DNA of 64,000 bases from Bifidobacterium primatium (GTDB lineage Bacteria; Actinomycetota; Actinomycetes; Actinomycetales; Bifidobacteriaceae): NCBI RefSeq assembly GCF_002802875.1, contig NZ_PEBI01000002.1, positions 199,353 to 263,352 on the forward strand, in the 5' to 3' direction. The notes beneath the pieces were generated by a model, which saw only the letters and a program-made list of their open reading frames with translations, had not been told where the DNA came from and did no database searches. Positions 51,860 to 60,237 of this stretch are shown here, piece after piece. Each line of letters starts with the position of its first letter. The first letter of the stretch is position 1. Position numbers and translations under genes: made by a program.

Positions 51860-53317
51860 ATGTCGGCAAAGCCCACGAACAACCGGAAGACCGCGAACAA
51901 CACCCCGAAGGACCGCGCCGAATCCACCGTCGACCTGACGGTCGGCCGTCCGCTGGTGCGTATCCTCGTCTTTTCGATTCCGCTGATTCTCGGCACCCTG
52001 TTCCAGCAGCTCTACAGCTTCGCCGACGCGGTGATCGTCGGCCGTCTCATCGGCGACGACGCGCTCGGTGCGGTCGGCGCCACGTACTCGCTGAACTTCC
52101 TCATCCTCGGATTCGTGCAGGGCGCATGCATCGGCTTCTCCATCCCCGCCGCGCAAAGCTTCGGCGCGAAGGACGAACGCGACTTCCGCCGGTTCATGTG
52201 GAACGGCGTCTGGCTGGGCGCCATCATGTCGGTCATATTCACCGCGTCGATGACCCTGCTCGCCCGGCCGCTGCTCGCCTTCATCGACACCCCGGCCGAG
52301 CTCATGGGCATGGCCGTGGAATACATCGTCGTCATCTTCCTCGGCATCCCCTCCGCCGTGCTGTACAACCATTCGGCCGCGCTGATGCGCTCGGCCGGCG
52401 ATTCGAAGCACCCGTTCTACTTCCTGCTCGTCTCCTGCGTGGTCAACGTCGTGCTCAACTACGTGTTCATCGGCATCGTCGGCATGGGCGTCATCGGTTC
52501 GGCGCTCGCCACCGTCATCGGCCAGACGCTGTCGGCCGTGCTGAACTGCTGGTGGGCGTTCACGAGGATCCCCATCTTCCGGATCCGTCGCGACGAGATG
52601 CGCTGGTCGCGGCACCACATCGCGCGGCTGTGCTATGTGGGGCTGCCGATGGGCTTCGAGCATTCCGTCTGCGCCGTCGGCGCCGTGGCGATGCAGGGGG
52701 CCATCAACTCACTCGGCGCCGCGATGGTCACCGCGCAGACCGCCGGTGAACGCATCCGCCAGATGTTCACGCTGCCGATGGAGAGCGTCGGCATGGCCAT
52801 CGCCACCTATGCCGGTCAGAACTACGGAGCCCGCCGGCTCGACCGCATCCGTCTGGGATTGCGCGACGGCGTGATCATCCAGGCTTCGTACTGCGTCGTC
52901 TCGTGGGTGGTGATCTTCCTGTTCAAGGAGCCGATGTGCCGTTTCGTGCTCGGCGATGCGCGTCCCGAGGTCATGGATGCGGCCGTGGAGTACCTGTTCA
53001 TCATGAGCTGCTTCTTCCTGCTGCATGGTTCGCTCATGATTTTCCTCAACACGCTGCAGGGCATGGGCTACAGCACGCAGGCCATCATCTCCGGGTTCGG
53101 CGAGCTCGCCGGCCGCTGCCTCGGCGGATGGCTCACCGTGGCGGGCGGCGGCTACCTGCTGGTGTGTCTTTCCAACCCGATGGCGTGGGCGTTCGCGCTG
53201 ACGTACTGCGTGGTCATGGTGACGGTGGTGCTGCGCCGCGCGTCGGGGCAGTTCTCGTCTGCCGGCGTGGAGACTGCCGATATGGGGGAGAGCGGTGTGG
53301 AGGCGGTCGCCGCCTAG
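51860..53317 (+). CDS. MATE family efflux transporter
   Basis: The 485-residue membrane protein has 12 helices and MATE-type repeats: FSIPLILGTLFQQLYSFADA, GRLIGDDALGAVGA, IPAAQSFGAKDERDFRR and, in the second half, AIATYAGQNYGARRLDRIRLG. MATE proteins export organic cations, drugs or phenolic compounds using Na+ or H+. The start at 51860 follows AAAGGAGGT. It is divergent from a LacI regulator and near glycosidase genes, so export of a plant or drug aglycone freed from a glucuronide is a reasonable guess. Confidence 0.88.
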   Translation: MSAKPTNNRKTANNTPKDRAESTVDLTVGRPLVRILVFSIPLILGTLFQQLYSFADAVIVGRLIGDDALGAVGATYSLNFLILGFVQGACIGFSIPAAQSFGAKDERDFRRFMWNGVWLGAIMSVIFTASMTLLARPLLAFIDTPAELMGMAVEYIVVIFLGIPSAVLYNHSAALMRSAGDSKHPFYFLLVSCVVNVVLNYVFIGIVGMGVIGSALATVIGQTLSAVLNCWWAFTRIPIFRIRRDEMRWSRHHIARLCYVGLPMGFEHSVCAVGAVAMQGAINSLGAAMVTAQTAGERIRQMFTLPMESVGMAIATYAGQNYGARRLDRIRLGLRDGVIIQASYCVVSWVVIFLFKEPMCRFVLGDARPEVMDAAVEYLFIMSCFFLLHGSLMIFLNTLQGMGYSTQAIISGFGELAGRCLGGWLTVAGGGYLLVCLSNPMAWAFALTYCVVMVTVVLRRASGQFSSAGVETADMGESGVEAVAA

Positions 53318-53399
53318 GTCATGGTTCGGGCGCCGTTGCACGCCGTCCGTTCTCAGTTTGCCATGCGCCGGCTGTTGCGCGGTGTTTATCTCGCGGCGT

Positions 53400-54341
53400 T
53401 CATTTGGCCTTGACGAACCAGTTGAGTACCGAGCCGGCGGCAACCAGCAGCGTGCCCGCCCAGAACGGCATCGACAGGCTCAGGCCGAGCAGCAGCGAGC
53501 TCGCGCCCACCGACAGCACCGGTGTGGCGTAGGAGGCCACGGCCATCTTCTCCATGCTGCCGTGCAGGATGCCGAATCCCCAGCAGGCGTAGCCGCCGGC
53601 GATCACCGCCGCCGTGACGAGCACCGTCAGCCACGCGTGGAGTGGGGGAGCGGCGGCGGGCAGCCCCTCGCCGGACGCGAAATGCACCAGCCACAACGCC
53701 ACGCATACGCAGGGGAAGAACACGCTCGTGCCGTCGTAGCCCTTCGACAGCGACGGCGTGGCCACGGCATACACCGACCAGGCGAGCGCGCCCAGGAACG
53801 ACAGTATGAACGGCAGCGGGTTCTCGATTACGTGCTGTGCGGCCACATGCCAGTCGAGCCCGCTGTTGCCTCCGACGGCGAGGAACACGCCCGCCGTGGC
53901 CACGAGGGCGCCGGGCAGCGCGAACCAGACGGCGTGGCGCCGATGGGATATCGCCGCGGCGAGCAGCACCATCATCGTCGGCCACAGATAGTTCACGAGG
54001 CTGATCTCCACCGACTGCGCCGCCGACGACGCCAGGCCGATGGACAGCGCGATCGACGATTCGTAGAACACGAACAGGCCGCCGCCGATGACGAGATACC
54101 GTTTCGGCGCGAGCCGCAGGGGCTTCGGCCGGCGGAAGACCAGCAGCAGCACGGCGCCGCAGGTGTAGATTATCGCCGAACCGAGCGTGGCTCCGAACGA
54201 TTCGGAGACGATGCGCACCAGTCCCATCATCATGCTCCACAGTGCGATTGCCGTGAAACCGACCAATGTGGCCGTGGATGAGGGGACGTTATGCGGATTG
54301 CGTGCGGGCTTCGCCGTCGCGTCGGATGTTCGTGATGCCAT
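53400..54341 (-). CDS. DMT-superfamily exporter, YddG (aromatic amino acid) type
   Basis: The 313-residue protein has ten hydrophobic helices in two EamA repeats. The N-terminal ATLVGFTAIALWSMMMGLVR and the segment SLVNYLWPTMMVLLAA resemble YddG, which exports aromatic amino acids and some other compounds. The second repeat is visible as GYACWGFGILHGSMEKMAVA. It is convergent with the MATE gene, with an 82-base gap. The start at 54341 is the first Met before the conserved core; 54368 is an alternative. Confidence 0.82.
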   Translation of the reverse strand: MASRTSDATAKPARNPHNVPSSTATLVGFTAIALWSMMMGLVRIVSESFGATLGSAIIYTCGAVLLLVFRRPKPLRLAPKRYLVIGGGLFVFYESSIALSIGLASSAAQSVEISLVNYLWPTMMVLLAAAISHRRHAVWFALPGALVATAGVFLAVGGNSGLDWHVAAQHVIENPLPFILSFLGALAWSVYAVATPSLSKGYDGTSVFFPCVCVALWLVHFASGEGLPAAAPPLHAWLTVLVTAAVIAGGYACWGFGILHGSMEKMAVASYATPVLSVGASSLLLGLSLSMPFWAGTLLVAAGSVLNWFVKAK

Positions 54342-54420
54342 ACCGACATGGTAGCGGGCCGATGTCACGGCGGTCCGGTCTCGTCGGCGCCCGTGTGACG
54401 GCGTTGTGACGTCGTCCGGT

Positions 54421-55437
54421 TCAGACGATCGGCGTCGTTGGGGCCGAGCCGGTGCTGCCGCGTTCCACGAACGTCGAATAGCTCACGATGGGCGCGGAGT
54501 CGCCGTCGTCGATGTGCAGCAGCTTGCCGATGAGCTTGGTCGCCGCCTGCGCACCCATCTGTTCACGGGGAATATGGATGGACGACAGCGTCGGCGTGGA
54601 ACGCGCCCCGGCCGTCGTGTCGTCGATGCCGACGACCGACACCTGTTCCGGCACGCTGACGCCGCGGGCGGCGAGCACGTCGAGGAACTGCAGCGCGAAG
54701 ATGTCGTTGAACAGGATCACCGCCGTCGTGGGATTGTCGAAGAATGCGGCATACGATTCGCGCATCGCCTCCTCGTCGAATATCTGCGGTCCGGGAATCT
54801 GCCGCAGCCGCATCCGTTCCTTCTGACAGGCCGACAGCAGCGCCTGCCAGCGCAGCCCGTTCTGCCAGGAGTTTTCCGGTCCGGCGATGTAGGTGACGGA
54901 TTCGTGGCCGAGCGCCTTGAGCCTGCGCACCACGGCGGTCAGCGACGGCCGGTCGTCGCAGACCACGGACTGCACGCCGTTGACCAGACGGTTGACCACG
55001 ACCGTCGGTTTCACCTGCGCGGCCTTGCGGATCGTGGAGTCGGACAGTCTCGACGACGTCAATACCAGACCGTCCACCTGCGTCGCCATACGCATGATGG
55101 TGCTGCGTTCGAGATCGCGCTTCTCCTCGGTGAGGGCCGTCAACAGGATGAACCCGCGTTCGATGCACGGCCGTTGCATGCCGTCGACAAAATCCGCGAA
55201 CACCGAGTATTTCAGATCGCTGGTCGTGGTCAGGATCATGCCGCGCAGCGCGTCGTCCTGCCGCGGTTCGAGGTTCTTCGTGCGGTAGCCGAGCCGCTCG
55301 GCCACCTCGCGCACCATGGTTGCGGTCTCGAGGTTCACGCGGCCGGGCTTCGACAACGCGCGCGAGACCGTGGTGGGGGAGACGCCGGCCTCACGCGCCA
55401 CGTCGCGGATGGTCACCTTCGTCGACTCGCTCATCAT
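54421..55437 (-). CDS. LacI family regulator (paralogue 3)
   Basis: The 338-residue repressor begins MMSESTKVTIRDVAREAGVS, with helix-turn-helix SPTTVSRALSKPGRVNL, and has an effector domain with GLVLTSSRLSDSTIRKAA, NGVQSVVCDD and VVGIDDTTAGARSTP. GAGGAG before the ATG pair at 55437/55434 sets the start; a longer upstream open frame lacks one. It is the third member of a paralogous trio. It is divergent from the GH2 gene at 55809 and probably controls it together with the nearby symporter and glucuronidase. Confidence 0.9.
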   Translation of the reverse strand: MMSESTKVTIRDVAREAGVSPTTVSRALSKPGRVNLETATMVREVAERLGYRTKNLEPRQDDALRGMILTTTSDLKYSVFADFVDGMQRPCIERGFILLTALTEEKRDLERSTIMRMATQVDGLVLTSSRLSDSTIRKAAQVKPTVVVNRLVNGVQSVVCDDRPSLTAVVRRLKALGHESVTYIAGPENSWQNGLRWQALLSACQKERMRLRQIPGPQIFDEEAMRESYAAFFDNPTTAVILFNDIFALQFLDVLAARGVSVPEQVSVVGIDDTTAGARSTPTLSSIHIPREQMGAQAATKLIGKLLHIDDGDSAPIVSYSTFVERGSTGSAPTTPIV

Positions 55438-55576
55438 CTGCTCCTCACTGCGCCGCCATTGGCCCTGATAACAAACTATTACAGTCGTATCGCTCACCGA
55501 TTCCGCCGCAACACGCCGATGAAATCCATCAATTCGCGGTCGAAACGATGAGTAAACGACGACGATTCGGCCACGG

Positions 55577-55606
55577 CATGGAAAACTATGGAAAGAAAAC
55601 CGTGCC
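55577..55606. promoter_or_regulatory. LacI-type operator upstream of the GH2 gene
   Basis: CATGGAAAACTATGGAAAGA contains GGAAAAC-TA-TGGAAA, the word seen at three other promoters. The rest of the 371-base divergent gap (55438-55808) holds no gene. Confidence 0.5.
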
Positions 55607-55808
55607 ATGCGTGCGCCGCGTAGAGTGGTGGTCAACGGGAACGGAACCGACAACGAGGTACCGGTCCGATTCCCATTCACCTCGTTTCCATTCGACCATC
55701 AATCTCCCGACCATCAACCACTCAGACCGCAAACCGACATCGGGCTCGGGTCCCACGAAGCCGCGGGACCCGTGCATCCCCACATATCAAGGTAAAGGAC
55801 GGCATCAT

Positions 55809-58115
55809 ATGCGCAACATCGAAACCCTCGCCGACGGCTGGCTGTTCACCAAGGGATCCCTCGCCGGCGTGCCCGCCTACTCGCCCGGCCCCGAATGGAC
55901 CGAGGTGAGCGTGCCGCACACCTGGAACGCGTTCGACGGCCAGGACGGCGGCTCCGACTACCACCGCGGCGCATGCTGGTACGTGCGCAGGCTGGAGATC
56001 GGCGAGCGCGCGCCCGAATCGCGCGTCTACCTCGAATTCCAGGGCGCCGCCAACGTCGCCGAGGTCTATGTGAACGGCTGCAAGGTCGGCGACCACGTCG
56101 GCGGCTACTCCACGTTCCGCATGGACGTCACCACCGCGCTCATGCCGAGCGGCAACGTGCTCGCCGTGAAGGTCAGCAACGAGGAACGCTCCGACGTCTA
56201 CCCGCAGATGGCCGACTTCACGTTCTACGGCGGCCTGTACCGACCCGTCGAGGTGCTGGTCGTGAACCCCACCCACTTCGACCTCGACTACCACGGCGGC
56301 CCCGGCGTCACCGTCTCGTCCACCATCGGCGAGAACGGCGCCGCACTGCTCGACGCCCGCGCATGGGTCACCGGCGCCAAGGCCGGCGACCTCGTGGACT
56401 TCCAGATCCTCGACGAGGACGGCAACGAGGTGGCCTGCGCATCCCAGCCCGCCGACCTCGACGGCGGCAAGGTGCGCACCCTCATCGAGATTCCCGACGC
56501 CCACCTGTGGCAGGGCACCGAGGACCCGTACCTGTACGAGGTCGTCGCCACCGTGATCCGCCACAACGAGGTGCTCGACGAGGTCTCCTTCCTCCACGGC
56601 GTGCGCGAATACCGCTTCGACCCGCAGGAAGGCTTCTTCCTCAACGGCAGGCTCACCCCGCTGCGCGGCGTCTCCCGTCACCAGGACCGCCTCGGCAGGG
56701 GCAACGCGCTCAGCCTCGAGGACCACGTCGAGGACGCCTACCTCATCAAGGAGCTCGGCGCCAACACCATCCGTCTCGCCCACTACCAGCAGGCGCAGGA
56801 CTTCTACGACCTGTGCGATCAGCTCGGCTTCGTCATCTGGGCGGAGATCCCCTTCATCTCCAAGATGAACGACGACCCCGCCGCCCACCAGGACTGCATC
56901 AGCCAGATGACCGAACTCGTCATCCAGAACTTCAACCACTCGTCGATTCTGATGTGGGGCATCTCCAACGAGATTCTCATCGGCGGCGACAGCCCGCAGC
57001 TCGTCGAGAACCTCAGGGAACTGCACGCGCTCGCCAAGAGCCTCGACCCCACGCGAGTGACCACCATGGCTCAGGTCTCCAGCACGCCGAAGGACTCCGA
57101 GCACAACCAGATCACCGACATCCTCAGCTACAACCACTACTTCGGCTGGTACGGCGGCCACCTCGAAGACAACGAGGCCTGGCTCGACGATTTCCACGCC
57201 ATGCACCCCGACCGTTCCTTCGGCCTGTCGGAGTATGGCTGCGAAGGCATCATCTCGTACCACAGCGACGACCCGCAGTGCGGCGACTACTCCGAGGAGT
57301 ACCAGGCCGTCTACCACGAGCACATGGCCCGCATCATCGACGAACGCCCGTGGCTGTGGGGCACGCACGTGTGGAACATGTTCGACTTCGGCTGCGACGC
57401 CCGCAAGGAGGGCGGCGTCGAAGGCCGCAACAACAAGGGTCTCGTGACCATCGACCGCAAGGTGAAGAAGGACTCGTTCTTCATCTACCAGGCCTACTGG
57501 TCCGCCGAGCCCATGGTGCACATCTGCTCCAAGCGCTACGCCCGCCGCGCCGCCGACGCCATCGACGTGAAGGTCTACTCCAACCAGCCGGCCGTCTCGC
57601 TCGTGGTCGGAGGCAAGCCGTTCGCCACGCTCGAGGCCTCGGCCCAGACCGACCCGCACATCTTCGTGTTCAAGGACGTTCCGCTCGCCGACGGCTACAC
57701 GCACGTCGAGGCCCACGCCGGCGACGTCGCCGACTCGACCTCGTGGCAGAAGGTCGCCGAGGCATACGAGCCGTACACGTTCGTCGACCCCGAAGGCGGC
57801 AACATCGTCATGAACTGGTTCGACGACGTCTCCGCCGACGAAGGCCTGCCGGTCGACGCCCCCTACGATGAGTCGCACTACTCCGTGCACGACACCGTCA
57901 GCGTCATCCTCGACAACCCCGAGGCCTCGGCCACGGTGACCAACGCCGCGTCCAGCATCGCGAACATGCGCATCAAGGCCAGCATGCTCGGCGTGCTCGG
58001 CAACAAGAGTCTCGTCGAGATGTTCGACCAGCTGCGCAGCATGTCCGGCAATGCCGAAGGCCTTGAGCAGAAGATCGCCTACCTCAACCAGCAGCTCCAG
58101 CAGATCAGGAAGTGA
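55809..58115 (+). CDS. Glycoside hydrolase family 2 enzyme (beta-galactosidase/beta-glucuronidase type)
   Basis: The 768-residue cytosolic enzyme has a sugar-binding jelly roll (VSVPHTWNAFDGQDGGSDY, about 37-55), an Ig-like domain, and a TIM barrel with acid/base E388 (WGISNE) and nucleophile E475 (GLSEYGCEG). NNKGLVTIDRKVKKDSFF after the barrel is typical of GH2 beta-galactosidases, although N-x-K also resembles the glucuronate clamp. An extra C-terminal domain ends in helices (about 690-768). ATG 55809 follows AAAGGACGG. The gene is divergent from LacI paralogue 3 and upstream of a GPH symporter. Substrate is left open. Confidence 0.85.
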   Translation: MRNIETLADGWLFTKGSLAGVPAYSPGPEWTEVSVPHTWNAFDGQDGGSDYHRGACWYVRRLEIGERAPESRVYLEFQGAANVAEVYVNGCKVGDHVGGYSTFRMDVTTALMPSGNVLAVKVSNEERSDVYPQMADFTFYGGLYRPVEVLVVNPTHFDLDYHGGPGVTVSSTIGENGAALLDARAWVTGAKAGDLVDFQILDEDGNEVACASQPADLDGGKVRTLIEIPDAHLWQGTEDPYLYEVVATVIRHNEVLDEVSFLHGVREYRFDPQEGFFLNGRLTPLRGVSRHQDRLGRGNALSLEDHVEDAYLIKELGANTIRLAHYQQAQDFYDLCDQLGFVIWAEIPFISKMNDDPAAHQDCISQMTELVIQNFNHSSILMWGISNEILIGGDSPQLVENLRELHALAKSLDPTRVTTMAQVSSTPKDSEHNQITDILSYNHYFGWYGGHLEDNEAWLDDFHAMHPDRSFGLSEYGCEGIISYHSDDPQCGDYSEEYQAVYHEHMARIIDERPWLWGTHVWNMFDFGCDARKEGGVEGRNNKGLVTIDRKVKKDSFFIYQAYWSAEPMVHICSKRYARRAADAIDVKVYSNQPAVSLVVGGKPFATLEASAQTDPHIFVFKDVPLADGYTHVEAHAGDVADSTSWQKVAEAYEPYTFVDPEGGNIVMNWFDDVSADEGLPVDAPYDESHYSVHDTVSVILDNPEASATVTNAASSIANMRIKASMLGVLGNKSLVEMFDQLRSMSGNAEGLEQKIAYLNQQLQQIRK

Positions 58116-58155
58116 CGCTCGGTCGACGGCTGCATGACAGCCCGACCCTTTCCCG

Positions 58156-58181
58156 GCCCCCTCTTCACGAGGGGGCTTTTG
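58156..58181 (+). terminator. Terminator after the GH2 gene
   Basis: GCCCCCTC-ttcac-GAGGGGGC followed by TTTT. Confidence 0.85.
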
Positions 58182-58232
58182 ATTGCATCCACACCTGTCG
58201 GCGCCGGCATCGGCAGATGTGGATGCCCTCTC

Positions 58233-58259
58233 ACGGAAACTCGTGGAAATAATTCCGTC
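58233..58259 (+). promoter_or_regulatory. LacI-type operator upstream of the GPH symporter
   Basis: ACGGAA (58233) and TTCCGT (58254) are inverted arms enclosing GGAAACTCGTGGAAA, a variant of the word at 51561-51575 and 55580-55594. The symporter starts 240 bases later. No gene is seen in the gap 58116-58499. Confidence 0.5.
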
Positions 58260-58499
58260 GCCATCGGGCGCAACGTAAAGTGATAACCAACGCGGCAAGA
58301 GATACTAAAAATCGTCGGAAACCGCGGAATTCCAAGCATCGACGGCACGTTCCATGCAAGGTCGCACGTGCCGGCCTCGTCATCCATCAATCACTCAATC
58401 AATCCTGGCATCAGACGTCATATGTCCCATACGAAGGAGCATGGGCGCGTCTGTCACAAGACAACCGGACCTTGCCATCCCAAGGGAGGGAAGAAAGCA

Positions 58500-59939
58500 A
58501 TGAGCGCAGCAAACACCAGTGCCAAGGCGGTCAAGCCGTTCGGCCTGAAAGACAAGATCGGCTACATGTTCGGCGACTGGGGCAATGACTTCATGTTCAT
58601 CTTCGCCAGCTCGTTCCTCATGGTGTTCTACACCAAGGTCATGGGCATCTCCGGCATCGTGGTCGGCGGACTGTTCCTCATCGCCCGCATCATCGACGCC
58701 TTCGCCGACGTGACCGTCGGCGTGGTGGTCGACCGCGCCAAGACGCATCCGAACGGCAAGTACCGCGTCATCATGATGCGCATGGCCGCGCCGGTCGCCA
58801 TCTTCTCGTTCCTCATGTACCAGACCTTCTGCATCAACTCCTCGATGACGGTCAAGATCGTGTACATGTACGTCACGTACATCATCTGGGGCATCCTCTA
58901 CTCCTGCGTGAACATCCCCTACGGCTCCATGGCCTCCGTGATCTCGCCCGAGCCCGAGCACCGCACCAGCCTCTCCACCTTCCGCACCGTGGGCGCCACC
59001 TGCGCCTCGCTGATCATCGGCGTGCTCGCCCCGCTCGTCATCTACGAGAAGGACGCCAGCGGCAACCAGATCATCCGCGGCGGCGAAGGCACCAGCATCT
59101 TCATGTGGGTCTCCCTCGTCTTCGCCATCGGCTCCTTCCTGTGCTACTTCATCTGCTACAAGATGTCCACCGAGCGCGTGAAGTCCGAGGACCACTCCGG
59201 CGATGAGCCGGGCGCCGAGCGCCAGTCCATCCTGCACATGCTGGGCAGCGCCTTCTCGTCCCGCGCCATGGCCGGCATCATCGGCGCCGCCATCGCCCTG
59301 CTCATGGCCATGCTCTTCATGCAGCAGATGGCGAACTACCTGTTCACCGACTACTTCAAGAGCTCCGCGCTGCTCTCCACCGTCAACCTCGTGTGCAGCC
59401 TGCTCACCTTCGCCATCGCCCCGTTCGCCCAGCCGCTCGCCAAGAAGGTCGGCCACAAGGTCATGGGCGTCACCGGATCCCTCATCGGCGCGGTGTGCAT
59501 GTTCACCCTGTACGTCATCCACACCACCAACGCCGTGCTGTTCTCGGCCCTGTACATCCTCACCTTCCTGGGCATCGGCCTGTTCAACATCGTGATCTGG
59601 GCCATGATCACCGAGGTCATCGACGACATCGAAGTGCACAAGGGCATCCGCGAGGACGCCACCTGCTACTCCGTGTACTCCTTCGCCCGCAAGCTCGGCC
59701 AGGCGTTCGCCGGCTGGTTCTCCGGCGCGGCCCTCGGCTGGATTGGATACAAGGAAGGCGCCGCCGTGGTGCAGTCGCAGGAGACGCTTGACGGCCTGTA
59801 CATGTACGTCACCCTGCTGCCGGCCATCTTCTTCGGCGTCATGCTGCTGATCCTCGTCTTCATCTACCCGCTGAACAAGAAGCGCGTCGACGCCAACGCC
59901 GCCGCCCTCAAGGCCAAGCGCGAAGCCATCGAGGCCTGA
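58500..59939 (+). CDS. GPH-family symporter, probable glucuronide/glycoside importer
   Basis: The 479-residue protein has 12 helices and clear GPH features: the N-terminal LKDKIGYMFGDWGNDFMFIF, ARIIDAFADVTVGVVVDRAK, the NIPYGSMASVISPEPEHRTSLSTFR region (shown in part) and MITEVIDDIEVHKGIREDAT near the C-terminus. MelB and UidB are relatives. The ATG at 58500 follows GGGAGGGAAG. It lies between two GH2 genes, the second a beta-glucuronidase, so the imported compound is probably a glucuronide or galactoside that these enzymes hydrolyse inside the cell. Confidence 0.88.
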   Translation: MSAANTSAKAVKPFGLKDKIGYMFGDWGNDFMFIFASSFLMVFYTKVMGISGIVVGGLFLIARIIDAFADVTVGVVVDRAKTHPNGKYRVIMMRMAAPVAIFSFLMYQTFCINSSMTVKIVYMYVTYIIWGILYSCVNIPYGSMASVISPEPEHRTSLSTFRTVGATCASLIIGVLAPLVIYEKDASGNQIIRGGEGTSIFMWVSLVFAIGSFLCYFICYKMSTERVKSEDHSGDEPGAERQSILHMLGSAFSSRAMAGIIGAAIALLMAMLFMQQMANYLFTDYFKSSALLSTVNLVCSLLTFAIAPFAQPLAKKVGHKVMGVTGSLIGAVCMFTLYVIHTTNAVLFSALYILTFLGIGLFNIVIWAMITEVIDDIEVHKGIREDATCYSVYSFARKLGQAFAGWFSGAALGWIGYKEGAAVVQSQETLDGLYMYVTLLPAIFFGVMLLILVFIYPLNKKRVDANAAALKAKREAIEA

Positions 59940-59947
59940 CGATCCGC

Positions 59948-60117
59948 GAAGGGCTCCCCGCACGGGGAGCCCTTCCCATCTGTATCGTTGTCGCCAACCG
60001 GCTCCCCTCGCCGCCGAGGGGGCTGGAACGTCGGGTCGGGTAAGCCGTTGTTGCCAATTGGCTCCCCTCGCTGCCGAGGGGAGCTGTCCGCGAAGCGGAC
60101 TGAGGGGAGCTCCCAAG
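59948..60117 (+). repeat. Terminator plus GGCTCCCCTC/GAGGGGAGC hairpin repeats
   Basis: GAAGGGCTCCCCG...GGGGAGCCCTTC (59948-59975) terminates the symporter gene. Two similar hairpins follow, GGCTCCCCTCGCCGCCGAGGGGG at about 60000 and a composite at 60059-60117 with an inner GTCCGCGAAGCGGAC. Repeats of this CTCCCCTC plus CGCGAAGCG type look like a dispersed intergenic family. They fill most of the gap before the glucuronidase. Confidence 0.6.
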
Positions 60118-60237
60118 CCCCCGAAACCTCACCCATTCCTCATTCGTCCATCCCAAACCATCCATCCCAATCCATCCATCACCAACACGCACCCACCAAT
60201 CCATCCCACACAACAGAACACACGAAAGAAGACGACG

